Shown here: positions 33,853 to 45,685 of the stretch, in pieces | How the letters are laid out: each line of letters opens with the position of its first letter | Position numbering within the stretch: the first letter of the stretch is position 1 | NCBI GenBank assembly: GCA_008477525.1 | Contig: SPDT01000002.1 | Location: 3,410,001 to 3,474,000 of the forward strand | Length of the DNA: 64,000 nucleotides | DNA from: Hypomyces perniciosus | Taxonomy: Eukaryota; Ascomycota; Sordariomycetes; Hypocreales; Hypocreaceae | Direction: 5' to 3' | The notes under the pieces: generated by a model | Seen by the model: the letters and a program-made list of their open reading frames with translations, nothing else | Databases searched by the model: none | Told to the model about the DNA's origin: nothing | Program-made: the position numbers and the translations under genes

Positions 33853-34346
33853 AAGCGGTTGCTACTGGAACATGTTGTTTTTTACAGCGGCGTTGAAGGC
33901 GTTTTGGATATACCCTCTTAGAACAGTGAAATAAGACCCCATGTCAACAACGTAGCAACACCGCACAAGCTGTAGCACTAGGATCAATCATGTTTCGCGA
34001 TTGAACGCGTTGCGCTTGATGCCGTAAATATGTGGCTTATTTTTGGTTCCTATGTGTCGAAATACATGTTGTTCCCCTTCTATGCCTTAAATATTGTAAT
34101 CCACCCAAGGCCTAACCGTATTTTTTGGCCTGTCCAGTGTAAATCCAAATGTGCCAAAAATCCAAGAATGCGATTACCCAGTCTATGTGCCCGTTGCGTC
34201 GTAGTTGACACGAAAAAAGTTATAAAGGAATGGCCGTAAATTTCGTAACGAAAATCACAATGCAACGCTGTCGCCAAATCCATGCGCATGGATATGCCCC
34301 GAACTGATGAGAAAAGAAAAAGGTTTCACTTCACTACCGCACCACA
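33853..34346. other. Convergent 3' intergenic region
   Basis: Between two converging stops; AT-rich from about 34020 to 34150. No gene is supported. Confidence 0.5.
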
Positions 34347-35838
34347 CTATGCCATCAGGACAGCGCCGACCAGGAGGCCGATGGCAGCCGGCATGACCAT
34401 CTCAGCCCGTGGGAGAGATGCGGCGTTCTGCAATCCAGGGGTCTTGGAGCCCTCGGGTTTGCCAGTTGGCACAACAGCTACCCACGAGGTCGAAGTGAGG
34501 GTAGTGGTGCCTCCGTCGGGAAGCGTCGTAGTGAAAGTGTGCGGGACGGGAGTGGATGTCGTCTTGGTGCCCGAGGTAATGGTTTGTTGGGGAGAGCTAG
34601 TTGTTGACGATGTTGTCTCCGCTGTATGCATGTCAGTCTATGGCCAACTCAATTCACGTATGTCATTTTCACGAAAGCAACAAAAAGATTCCACACATCC
34701 ACCGCACTTGCGGGTCGAGTCACAAGTCACGGCAGCTTAATCTTGGATCAGATCACACGACAATGGCGTCACGGCATGTCCTCATCAATCGATGGATTCG
34801 AAATGGCAGACAATATCCGACATACCAGAAGTGGTCGGTGTCGTAGTCGTCGATTCAGTCTGTGAAGGTGAGGAGGTAGTAGAGGGGGATTCAGATTCAG
34901 AGGTAGTATCAGAAGTAACCGTAGCAGTAGAAGCAACAGACAAAGTACTGCTTGGTGACAACGTACCAGAAGTGGAGGTGGACTCAGGAGCACTGGAAGA
35001 GGAAGAAGGAGCCGGGGTGGAAGAGGTCTCGGACGAGGTCTCTTCAGCAACAGTAGACGTACCAGAGGAAGTGGTCTCAGGGGCGGAGGTTGAAGGAGTG
35101 GAACTTGGCGAAGCTCTCGTGGTCTGCGAAGTCCTGGCCTCCGAGGTGGTTTCCGGGGTAGTGCTAGGAGAGGGTGAGGATGAGGATGAGGGAGAGGAAG
35201 TGCTAGGTGAATTGGCTGTACAAAAGTGTTAGCAACAGGCTGCCTGAAAATGGCCATGGCTTATATAGGGGAGACTCACTCGATGTTGTTGCTGGAGGAG
35301 CGACACTGCTGGTTGTGGGAGGCGGAGGTGTGGTCGTGGCTGCGCTGCTGGAGTCGGTGGTGTTTGTATCTTGTCTCTTGGCAATCTTGACCAAATCCGA
35401 AGCAACGCCGGGGTTATCGTCATGAATGGCATCAATGGCGTCACGGTCCGAAGCATAAACTCCATGCTGGAATCTCTCGGGGAAGTAGGCATGCAGAAGC
35501 CTGTGAAGGACATCTGGAGATGCCACCTGCAAAGCCTTGGAGAGGTCGGCCTTGGTCCCGTGGTTGCTGGCCAGATCCGTCTTTGAGTTGTGAAGCTTCG
35601 AGCCGCACATGGCCAAACTTGGTCGAGCAGTGGCAACGCCCAAGCCAAGGACGAAGCCCACCACGATGACCAACAGCACGCGGCGGAGGGCCGTCATCTT
35701 CTTGGCCGGAACGGGTTGTGCTTGTTGAGAGTGGTCCTGGGCTCCGGGGATCTTGAATCCGGTCTTCTTCTCCTCTTCCGTGCTCGTCAACAGTCCAGCC
35801 TCCAGACGGTCGTCTTGGTGAAGCTTAAGGGGAGCCAT
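34347..35838 (-). CDS. Ser/Thr-rich mucin-like, probably GPI-anchored surface protein
   Basis: 407 residues from exons (complement) 35280-35838, 34826-35215, 34347-34621. A 47-residue charged N-terminus (MAPLKLHQDDRLEAG...) precedes a hydrophobic segment LRRVLLVIVVGFVLGLGVAT. An approximately 85-residue region follows with helices and a single Cys, then a Kex2-like KR site (VKIAKRQDTNTT). About 200 residues are almost only S/T/P/E, a heavily O-glycosylated stalk. The C-terminus (AEMVMPAAIGLLVGAVLMA) is a GPI-attachment-type hydrophobic tail. Starting at the internal Met (35697, MTALRR) would make the hydrophobic segment an ordinary signal peptide, so the first Met is uncertain. The second intron is 204 bp, longer than its neighbours. 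Likely a cell-wall or membrane sensor/adhesion protein (inference). Confidence 0.8.
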
Positions 35839-38800
35839 TGTGCAGGTGTTATAAAATAAAATACGGGAGTGCAGTAGTTTGACAGAAGAAGAAGAGTAGA
35901 TCTGGATGGAGTCAGAATGCAGTCCAGATAAAACTTGACAGGCGAAGGAGTTGGGTGAAAGGCGCGCGCCACCACAGGCAAGGAACAGCAGTTGAGCGAA
36001 TACGGAGCCTTGTTCGCTGGAGTGTGGTGATGCGATGCTGGCTAACGACCGCTGGCTGATGCCGGCTGATGATGGCTTGACGCAAGTTCCTCAGCAGGTT
36101 TGCCGCCTCCTTGCCAGCGAAGTGTGATGGAGTACGGAGTACGAAGTACTTCGTAGTAGTATGCAGATGCAGGCGGACTGACTGACTGACTGAGGAGAAG
36201 AAAGTGATGCGAGGATGAGACGCCGAGGTTTATCGTTGATGAGGAAAGTATAAGTCGGGGGCTGGTGGAGCGGTCTTCGTCAGCCAAGCCCGACGTTGTG
36301 ACTGCCTGTGCTGCGCTATGAACGGATACGAGGTGCAACCATTTTTTTCCTTCTTCCAGCTTTGTCCAGAGTGCCGATGTACCCGTCCCTATGATCTTCA
36401 GTGCACTAGGACATGGCATGACAGCTCACAGGCGGCCCCCGGAGCTAGCTAGACAAGGACCGGCCTTCCGGGCATCAAAAGCCCGCCGTCTCGCGTCTCG
36501 TTAGGCATAGGTAGACTACTAGTACGGAGTAGTAGTACTCCCTCCCACTCGTAGGCATGGGCCCTCCGATAGCTTATCTATGCGTCATCATTAGCTGCAT
36601 CTGTAGAGCGCTGCGGACAGGTATTCGGTGTTTCTGACTGGCCAGCGGCTCTGGCAGAACCAAAAGCCACTGGCACTGCTTGCGTGTCAGCCTCTGGGAC
36701 GCCTGTGGGCCGCTGAAGGGGACCCCGCTGGGCCAAGCCAATAGGCCTAGCTCAACTGGCTTCGGTCCACTGTTCGTGCCTACACCAACCTGAGGAGGAG
36801 GCTCTGGTTAACCCTTGGCTTTGGGGCCTATTAGCGCCGATACTTGTAGTGCTCCGTAATCCCATTGTCTGAACATTGCCGCTTCACATTCCAGTCCATA
36901 TCCAAACCGTCGGGACTTTCAAAACCAATTAATTGTGCCTTGTTTTATTTTAGGTTTCACGCCGCATGCTTCGTAGCTCACTGAGGATTTCAATACTCAA
37001 TAGTAGATGCATGCATGGATACCAATTGACGCGTTTGTGGCATCGGCCAGCTGCGAAATGAGCTGATCTGCTGTGGTATTACATTACCACCGCACGACAA
37101 ATTTCTTCCATTCTTAGCTGTGGATGGCCGGACCAGCCTCCTTGTTTGGGTCATACATACCATACCTGCTTCTTCGTCATGCCATAGATAATTCTATGCT
37201 TGTGCGTTTCTTATTCACAGCCAAGAGCATTGGATGCCGGTACTACGGAGTATTATTACTAGTAATACATACACTCTCGCACTGCTACTAGTAGTAGTAC
37301 TATTACTAGTGCTTGTTGTGCTTCATACTACAACTACGGAGTAGTACTTCGTACATATCGTGAATCACTACACATCGGACTCCGTCCAATCTTGCACTAA
37401 CATCGTATAATGCTATTTCTGGCATCCGCGAGGTTTGAGACCACAAGCCGTGGCGTGATCTCGAACTCCACCGACCGGCGAGACAACTGCATCGAGCTTG
37501 CGGCCTCCAGACCCTCTTGCAAGAGAGCCACTGCAAACGGCGAGATTGAGGCAGTGCACTCCGTATACGAAGAGCGACATCACACTCGGACGTGCAAAAA
37601 TACCTCCAAGTCCGTATTCATGCATGAATATCTTTACAAAAGTGGAAATGCCTCGGATCGCTGCTCGGAGAATAACAAAGGGAGAGCACCATCACGTCGT
37701 AATAACGGATACTACACTCGGAGACTCGTATTCATGAATCGGGATGGAGTCTCGCCACCACGGACCAAAACGGGGCCATACGATCGGAACCAGGTTTTTG
37801 AGTGGTGTCCAATTGAGGATCCTCGTGTGTGGTGTGTTGCAGTCCAGTAAGAAAGAAAAAAACACCGTTGCAGCCATAATGCTGCTACTGTCTTTGGAGA
37901 TTCATCCATCCAGCCTTGAGATTGGAGAGAACGCCTCTGTTCTACTTCGTACTCCTGGATTATCCTCTTATTAATTGAGTGCTAATAAGCAAGATTCCTC
38001 GCCATTCCGGTACATCTTCCTTGCCGTCTAACATCTCATGTTTCGTCAATTCCTACTCCGTACTTCGCACCAAGTGGCCACCGAGAGTCGTCAGGTCGGG
38101 TCTGGTGTTTACGAGTCGATGCGATGCAACGCTACATGGATAATTGTTCAATCCCTCGCTTCTCCACCGCATCCATCGTTCCAACTTTGTTTTCCCAGTG
38201 CTTCTTGGTCTTCTCGCAGCCGTATGAAACCCCTCTTTACAATGACGAATGTCTTAGTCGTACTGCTCCGACGGCCAGTCGTCATTGGGATGCCGTGAAT
38301 GGCTATCGGAGTATTTCAAGACCGCTTGAGTCTCATTTTTACACTTCAGGCTGTGTTTCAGGCCTTGGCATCGATAATCCGATGGTTTTGTTATTTGGCC
38401 ATGCTGAGACCACTATCCATGATATCATCATGTTGCGCTGATTCTGGAGTTTGCCTACTCAGGACTTGGGCCGCTGGTGATGCTTACACACTTACTTGCC
38501 TACGAGTACTGCATAGGTAGTGGTAGTAGCATTAGTAAGTAACGGAGCCCCGTACTCCCCGTGATGCTCCGGCAAGCTGCCTCCACAGATAAGGGCCTCG
38601 TTCTGCCGAGGAATTCCATCATGAGATTGACCGAGCCGATCAGCTAACAAAGGCACCAACTCTGAGCCAAATACTCTTCGTCGAATACTCTTCAATCACA
38701 TATTGTTGCAAGATGCTTTGACATGATATTTACCCCCAAATTGTTCAACTGCGGTTTTCGATGCTCTCCTTCCTACTCCTCCAATCGCTGACATGCCCGC

Positions 38801-39115
38801 ACGTGATGATGCTTGTGGCTTGTACCTGCAACTGTACGGAGTACATACTTCGTAGAACGCACACCTAAGCTTATTCGTAGTCCCTAACAAGTTTGAAGCT
38901 TTCATGTGAAAACCCACCATCTTTCTGAGGTGAGCTGGTCTAACCTCGATATTCTTCTCTTACCAAGACCCTTTGCAAGGCAGACTCTTCCCCTAGAGCT
39001 GAGGTTTCAGACCGCGCTATTTGCATTCTCTCCGGCCTATTCGCGCGCCCGCATACGTCACACAAACCGGCGCACATCCCACCTCAGCCGCCTTCAATGG
39101 TTTCGAGAGCAGACC
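35839..39115. other. 3.3-kb gene desert rich in ACTCCGTA-type motifs
   Basis: No frame has convincing coding structure; the longest (37410-37850) lacks any recognisable product. The region is packed with short elements built from ACTCCGTA and ACTTCGTA and their complements: 36131-36160, 36519-36540, 37241-37254, 37333-37354, 37558-37566, 38051-38067 and 38833-38855. There are also ACTAGTA/AGTAGTAC strings at 37255-37310. A (GACT)4 tract lies at 36176-36192. Confidence 0.55.
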
Positions 39116-41835
39116 ATGCCAGAGCACCTCAGCCCTGAGTCCGCCACGGCTCTCGAATCTGAAGGACAACAGGATAGCTTGCGCGCCTTGAATCGATCGC
39201 CTCATCCGTACCACCACCAAAGCTTCGAGCTGCCACACCCTTCAGACCGCCTCGTCGCCCGGAATGACACGACTTCCACGACTGCGCCAGAAGATTCGAG
39301 CCAGACATCGCCGAACAAAACAGCCACCTTCTCTAGGGAGTCCACGCCAGCTAGCGACAGCGGTACCGATGCCGATGACGAGCATTTCCTGAAGGGCCTG
39401 CCCGCGCCAAAAGTGCGACCACACAAGGGCCTAAGAGGCTGCAATGAGATACTATCAGGGACGTCAACGCCGTTGCTATCACCGGGTCCGGCGGAGGAAG
39501 AGTCAGGCCTCGCCGTGGACCGGAAAGCGGTGCATCATGCGAAAAGGCTGGAAGACAAACGGCGAATGCTGGACATCGTCCGTCAGAAGAGGATCCTCGT
39601 CCGACGAGCAACCGAGGTTGGCATTATCGCGACCCTGGCCCTGATGATTCGAGCAAATAAACAAGTGTCCCCAGTGATTGACATTTGGCGCAAAGGTAAG
39701 TGGCATATCACCGCCACATGGCATTATCTCACATGGTGACAGACTTCCTGTTTCTTGGCCTCTTATATACAGGCTTACTGGCATTCTACCCTCTTCGAGT
39801 TGTCGCATGGGCCTATCGGAACCGACAACCGTTAAAAGCGGTTCCGTTGAAGATTCCAGCCAATTTCGACCCGGCGCCTCTGCTCTACCCCCCTGCTATT
39901 ACGACCTTTGTGGCGTTGCTGGTTTCCGTCAACAATCCAGCGGTAATCCTTCCCAATATCATCCTCAGCATCAGCTCGATACCCCAGCAAGTGGTTCCCA
40001 AGTTTGACTCGTATGCGCCATATGATAGTCTTCACTGGGTTCTCTCCTGCCTCCCTTTGGTTTGGGACTCTTCTAGACCGAATCACTCTCGATTCAATTC
40101 CGCTTCTTCCCTTCTCTCACCAGAGTCTGTCGTCTTAATATACCCTTTGCACCGAACTCTCTGTGTTGTGCTACATCATCTTACAACTACTAGTCTCCTG
40201 ACAGCCGAGCTTCAACTTCTTTCAATAGCACTAATCAATGTTTTGGTCTTGGCTTCGTCCCCTCAAGCTCAGATACTTAAGGCTTTGTTATGGGGAGGCG
40301 GATTGAGCGTGTTAGTTCTATGTGGCACCGTTATTCAATGGGGAATTGTCTTGGCGCGAGTCCCCAAATGGCGTTTCCGAAGGGAACCTCATCCTCAAAG
40401 GCGTCCACTGTGGAAAAGCGTGATCAGGTCGCTGTCATGGCAGAGAATTAAGAGTGAAATCCTCGGAGCGCCATTTGCGTACGATAGTGACGAGACATCG
40501 TGCTCAACCGAGGAAGAAGAGGATGTGCCGATATTCAGCTCACCGTCAAGAGTTCAATCGCTTGGGCCTACTGTGGACGTACCACTCGGAGCTGACAGCG
40601 TACCATCATCGCCATTGGCTGAACATGGCACAAAACTGAGCGGCATCTCCCGAAGACATACACTGCCACGCGCAGACAAGTCTCTTCGCAAGATGGCTAC
40701 TCATACTCCGTCTGGGAGAAAGAAGCGAACCGCATCAGTTTCAGTTCGGGCGTTTTTCAAGCTTACGCAGTGGCAAGCAACTGTGAGAAAATGGCTTTAT
40801 GCCGGGTATGTATATGCGTGCTTGGCGGTCATCATCGTCGGCGTTATTCGCGTCTATATCGAAAAGTATGCGCTGGATGGAAACGAACCTATTGGGTGGG
40901 CACTCGGATACTTCTTTGGCAATTTGAACTGGTTCAGATTCCAAGTTGTCCATGCTAATCTTGAAAGATGGATCTGTCTCCCACCGCGCTCCGAGGCACA
41001 GGATGGCAAGGAATGCCACTCCGGCTGGGTGCAACATATCCGCCATGATGATTTTGGCGAAGCAAACACGCGGCTTTTGATCAGCGGCTACTGGGTTGTA
41101 ATCATATTTGTTGGCCTTGCGGTAGTGTTTCGACTGAAAGAAACTTACGAAGTTGATACAAGGCGAAAGGTGTTCCACTTCATGATGGTGGGGATGCTTC
41201 TTCCAGCAACTTACATCGACCCTACCTTTGTCGCCCTAGCTCTCTCTATTATTTTGGCCATCTTCTTGATATTGGACTTGTTACGGGCAAGCCAATTACC
41301 ACCTCTGTCGAAGCCGATAGCCTCATTCCTGGCGCCATATGTGGATGGGAGAGATTTCCGTGGCCCTGTTGTCATCTCTCACATCTTTCTTCTGATCGGA
41401 TGTGCCATCCCTCTTTGGCTGTCTCTTGCTTCCCTTCCCCGTACCGGGTCTGGCTATCTGACCAATTGGGAAATCCCCACCAAAGACGTCAGCATGGTTT
41501 CTGGTGTTATCTGTGTTGGCCTTGGTGATGCTGCAGCATCCCTGATTGGGCGACGCTACGGCCATCGCAAATGGCCTTGGGGCGGCGGCAAAAGTCTAGA
41601 GGGGAGTGCGGCATTCGTCATTGCTGTTTTCTTGGGACTGACAGCCGCGAGCGTTTGGCTGCGAGTAGGCCGATGGCCTATCTCGGGTGAGCAGTTGGGT
41701 GTGTTGACGAGTACTCGACATTCCTTTGTCTGCGCCTCGATGGCGAGTTTGACGGAAACTGTCTTGACGGGAGGCAACGACAATGTCATCGTGCCAGTGG
41801 TGCTATGGACATGCGTCAAAGCTCTTGAAATTTAG
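39116..41835 (+). CDS. SEC59: Dolichol kinase (Sec59 type)
   Basis: ER membrane enzyme that phosphorylates dolichol with CTP to make dolichyl phosphate, the lipid carrier for N-glycosylation, O-mannosylation and GPI anchors. Exons 39116-39695 and 39743-41835 (47-bp intron); 890 residues. The first 180 residues are disordered, S/T/P-rich and presumably cytosolic. A multi-pass membrane region follows, interrupted by a polar loop with ETSCSTEEEEDVPIFSS. The C-terminal catalytic part includes YEVDTRRKVFHFMMVGMLLP and the CTP-binding signature CVGLGDAAASLIGRRYG then KWPWGGGKSLEGS (about residues 783-815), ending TGGNDNVIVPV. Length exceeds the yeast protein because of the N-terminal extension and loop, which is common in filamentous fungi. 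Confidence 0.94.
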
Positions 41836-42355
41836 CCACTGCATAATGGGCGTTGGGGTCATTCATTAAGATGGGGAATAGCATGATTGATGACATGGGG
41901 CGCGCGGCTTTGATCTGGTTATATCTTCTAATTCCCTGGAGCACAAAAGCAGCTGGTTACAAGCCCTGTAGCCGAGATAGATTGCTACGATAATGTAATA
42001 GAGGAATTAACAGATGGAATAGACATGCTGGAGCGGTTTCCACCCAACTACCACGACCTAATGTGCCATGGAATTGCAAACAAGACTGCCACTTACCTGT
42101 CGTGATGGGCGCGTACATGTTTGGTTATACAAACCATCCCCAAAAGGCTGGTTTTCTGTCTATGCTTCTATCAAAGTGCACCGCTGTAATAAGAATCAGG
42201 TTTGAATGATTCTATAAATGTTCCCTTGGGTACTTTAGGTATCCCTTATGCTAATACTTGTGGTTCAATGATATATATCCGTCACATTTTGTTTGACGTA
42301 GAGCCCTTCTTCACAACGCCTATATAAATGCCCCTAAAACGCCCCCTTGGAGAAA
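41836..42355. other. Convergent 3' intergenic region
   Basis: Lies between the stops of the SEC59 and ORC2 genes. AT-rich with TATATATCC near 42270 and no supported gene. Confidence 0.5.
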
Positions 42356-44229
42356 TCAAGCCATCAAATCTTCTAGTATAGCTTCCAGATCCTCCTTGCT
42401 AAAAGGCAGACTCAGCAATTCCGTGCCCAACGCATCCTTGCGGCTCGTGAGCATCTGATGATCATGGAACCTAGAAAAAACAACCAGTTAGGAAACTCGT
42501 TCTCCAAGAGATGGTGAATGACGAAAAGACTGGGGAAAATAAAGACGTACTCTTTCAGTAGTGTTCGGAAAGCCATTTCCGAAGTGCAAATAAATTCCTC
42601 AACGGACTTATTATACACCATCCGATACTCAAGACCAACACCGTCATTCACAACGACGCCATCCTCCTCCATAGCGATGAGAGTTTCTCCAACAAGGAGA
42701 CGGAATAGCAGTTTCGCATTTTCTGTTAAACTCTTGAGGACAAAGGCCACGCCTTCTCTGCCGTTGACGCGCTGGGCTTGTCGGCCAAGGAGTTCGTGTA
42801 CGTCATCCACGACGTCGAGTTCGACTTTGAAGGGGGCGAAGGTAGTACAGTCGTGGAAGACGAAGTTGAAAGCCGAGCGGACGCCAATATCCCAGAGGAG
42901 TGAAAAGTCGGGCGTGTCGGCGGAGCAGATGAGGTTGATTTGGGGGTGGGATGCAAGCTGGGCGAGGATAGCCTGCGTGCCTGGTTTGCGCAGGGGAGTG
43001 GCGTCGATGGAGTTGATGATGATGGTTAGAGTCAGGGAGGTGGCGGAGAGGTGAGATGCGATGTTTTGGACCATTGTTGTGGGTTGGGCGCTTGGTATTC
43101 TGTGGGATGGATCGATGGCAGTTCCAATGACACCGAGGATCTCGCGCAAAGCTGTCGAATGGGCATATCCATTGACCATGACGATTTTGCCCGTTTTCGT
43201 AGTTTGATTTCGTTTGTGTATGTGCGTTGCAAAGCTGCGCAACAGCTGCCTTTTGGAACCGAAGCCAAATAGACATATGCTAAACCCCTGTGATAGCTCC
43301 AACATCCATTGCGGGAAGGATTCTGCGTGCAACAGCTCGAGGTACTCTATGTCTTTGGCATGATTATCCTGGTATTCATGCAAAATGCTGAAATATTCCT
43401 CGTGGGTAAGGAGGCTTAGAGACGCCAGTGTATTGTCTGATGTCTTTGGTCGACCCGGTTTGTTGTGCGCAAAGTACTGCTCGTGAGAAGGCAAATCCCT
43501 TGGCGGCGTCGGTGACCTCGTCTTCTTTGGCCGGCCCTTGCGCCGTGGAGTCTTCGAAGGTGTTGTTGCAACTTCATCTAGCCCTGATTTGGTGCCTTCG
43601 CCATCTGTCCTATCATCCAGCTCGTCATCGCCCTCCTCCCCATCATCGCCATCGCTCGATTCGTAAATCTCCCTCGCCAGATTATCGTCGACCCGTTCAT
43701 CATCGCTTGCGCCGTCACCAATCACCTGGTCTATCAGGGCTCTTGCGCTCTTCCTCCGTGCGGATCGGTCCGCGGCTCTTCCAGGTGTGAAGGCACTGAG
43801 GCCAGTAGGTTTCGTTGGTGTTTCGAGCACTGGAGTGAGGGCAGGTTTTGTAGGAGCTGGTTTCATGGGAGTACCGCCGTTCGTTTTGACCTTTGGAGGA
43901 CGGCCACGAGGACGTCGCTGAGGAGTAGGCTTGGGAGGTTCTAGCTCGGCTGCTTGCTCTATCTCAGGTTGTAGCACAGGTTCCTCCCCCCCTCCAGAAG
44001 TCTCGCCACTCAGGAGTGCTTGTCCATTTATAACGGCAATAATGGAATCGGCAGGTTCAGTATCTGTGATTTGGATGTCGGTATTGGCATCTGAAGCTAC
44101 AGAAGCTCGGCGCCGCTTAGAGGGAGTCGTCTCAGCTGGCGAGGGGACTTCGCGCGAGCGCTTCCGTAGAGATCTTGGTTCGTCGAGGACAGCGAGAGCG
44201 TTCTCAGGTATTGCCTTCTTTCTAGGCAT
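42356..44229 (-). CDS. ORC2: Origin recognition complex subunit 2
   Basis: Subunit of the six-protein ORC that marks replication origins and loads MCM with Cdc6/Cdt1. Exons (complement) 42551-44229 and 42356-42470; 597 residues from MPRKKAIPENAL. The N-terminal half is disordered and basic, with AT-hook-like RRPRGRPPK and RRKGRPKK, and an acidic patch near 215. The conserved core starts at EQYFAHNKPGRPKTSDNTL and LLTHEEYFSIL, then FPQWMLELSQGFSICLFGFG followed by SKRQLL. This is the ORC2 GxGSKR motif, which replaces a Walker A, as expected for a non-ATPase subunit. It continues LICSADTPDFSLLWD, NFVFHDCTTFAPF, LKSLTENAKLLFRLL and, after the intron, EFHDHQMLTSRKD. The gene diverges from GEP4 across 307 bp containing ACGCGT. 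Confidence 0.94.
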
Positions 44230-44536
44230 GGTTGCGATTGAAATTCCGGAGTTGCAGAAGGTGTGTTGTCGGCACAATTCTACATCATGGTGATACTATG
44301 TAGATTGCTCGCCTTGATCCGAAGATTCTCCCCCAGGAACGCGTCTGGCGCGGTTGAATCATGGCTTCAGCACGGACCAGGGGACCTAAATGAATGGTGT
44401 GGCGCACGCTGACCCACTGAAGCTCTGTGTGGCTGAACGACTTCCAGAACATCTCAGAACATGGATCTCGAAGACGAAAAGTAACTTCGCATCTCACTAG
44501 AGTCACCATAGGGTCAGTGGTTAGAGAGGGGGGAAA
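44230..44536. promoter_or_regulatory. Divergent ORC2/GEP4 promoter with an MCB element
   Basis: The 307-bp region holds a perfect ACGCGT at 44339-44344, followed by TGGCGCGG (44346-44353), an E2F/SBF-like core. MCB sites bound by MBF drive G1/S genes in yeasts. Their presence before a replication gene is suggestive, but use in this fungus is inferred. Confidence 0.5.
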
Positions 44537-45275
44537 ATGAATTTCAACATTTACGGATCTTTAATCTCTGCGAGGCTATTTTTCAAGCCCGGTTTGTGTC
44601 TGCCTCACCATATTGTACCTACCTTCAACGATCTGCCCATTCCCCTGGATGCGGCTTTGCAACGAGACAATCGAAAGGCCAACATTAAGGCAGTAGTCTT
44701 GGATAAAGATGACTGCTTTGCCTACCCTGACGCAAACGGAGTTTATGGCCCGTATAAGGTACGTGCATATTGTCTTTATCCTGTGATCGTTTGCTCATGC
44801 CAGTTGTAGCAACACTTTGAAAGGCTGAGAGAAGCCTATCCCGGCCGTCGACTACTTGTAGTATCTAACACTGCTGGATCCACCAGCTGGGACAAAGACC
44901 TCAAACAGGCTGCTGAAGTAGAGAAGAGCACAGGAGTCTTTGTCCTTCCACACTCAGTCAAGAAGCCGGGGTGTGGCTCTGAGATTATGGCATACTTCAA
45001 GCAGCATCCAGAGACCGGCGTGACAGACCCGTCACACATCGCCGTTGTAGGCGATAGACTCACGACAGACATGATGTTGGCAAATATGATGGGTGCATGG
45101 GGATTCTGGATAAGGGATGGAGTAGTGCCACTGAATCAGAAGAGCATCGTGAGTGTCGGTCTCACCTGTTGAGTGATTCCATGCTAACCGCCCACAGTTT
45201 TCAAGGATTGACCGTAATCTGGCGGATTTTCTACAAAATAGAGGTGTCCGACCACCTGAACCCCGATGTTCATAA
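44537..45275 (+). CDS. GEP4: Mitochondrial phosphatidylglycerophosphatase (Gep4 family)
   Basis: HAD-type phosphatase that converts phosphatidylglycerol phosphate to phosphatidylglycerol on the matrix side of the inner membrane, a step in cardiolipin synthesis. Exons 44537-44758, 44810-45148, 45198-45275; 212 residues. Family features: LCLPHHIVPTFNDLPIP, the nucleophile motif VVLDKDDCFAYP (about residues 53-64), LLVVSNTAGS, VLPHSVKKPGCG (motif III Lys region), HIAVVGDRLTTDMMLANMMG (motif IV) and ending RNLADFLQNRGVRPPEP. DKDDC in place of the usual DKDNC keeps both catalytic aspartates. Shares the divergent ORC2 promoter. Confidence 0.92.
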
Positions 45276-45685
45276 GAGAAACAATGGGATGCCATTCAAC
45301 CCCCCGTCTGAGTCGAGGGTAAAGCGAGAGCTATCCCCTCATTTCCGTCAATTGCATGCGTGAATCAGAGCACAATCGACATCGCCCTGCCACATCCTGC
45401 CATCGCCTGACCATTTAGCGGTCAAATGAGATGAGCACGCCATTTGAATCAATAAACTGAATCATCCTATTCACTTCTTGGTCTTTGCATCCCTCAAGCT
45501 ATAAAGCTTTCCCCCCATGTCTTGTGCAACAGCAAACGCTTAGCAATCACAAGCTTCCAAACAAACTGCAACCACTTTTGAGCGTTCGAGCTCTTTGGAT
45601 AATATTGGGGCTCCATTCCTGTGCTACCTTGCTGCATTAACTTTGGATTGACAAGGCCAGCCATCTGTCAAGAATCCCTGTCAGG
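45276..45685. other. Intergenic region
   Basis: 410 bp between two plus-strand genes. No frame or RNA gene is supported; it holds the GEP4 3' region and the promoter of the Myb-like gene. Confidence 0.45.

Noticed and set aside
34769..35257. Leu/Pro/Arg-rich minus-strand frame and its plus-strand acidic partner at 34792-35232
   Set aside because: Both are alternative frames of the Ser/Thr stalk of the GPI-like protein.
37410..37850. 146-codon plus-strand frame in the gene desert
   Set aside because: Low similarity to any coding pattern, dense dispersed motifs around it, and opposing open frames on the other strand.
42356..44229. Initial impression of another ORC subunit with ATPase activity
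   Set aside because: The core carries the GFGSKR motif of ORC2 with no Walker A, plus the ORC2-type C-terminal EFHDHQML block.
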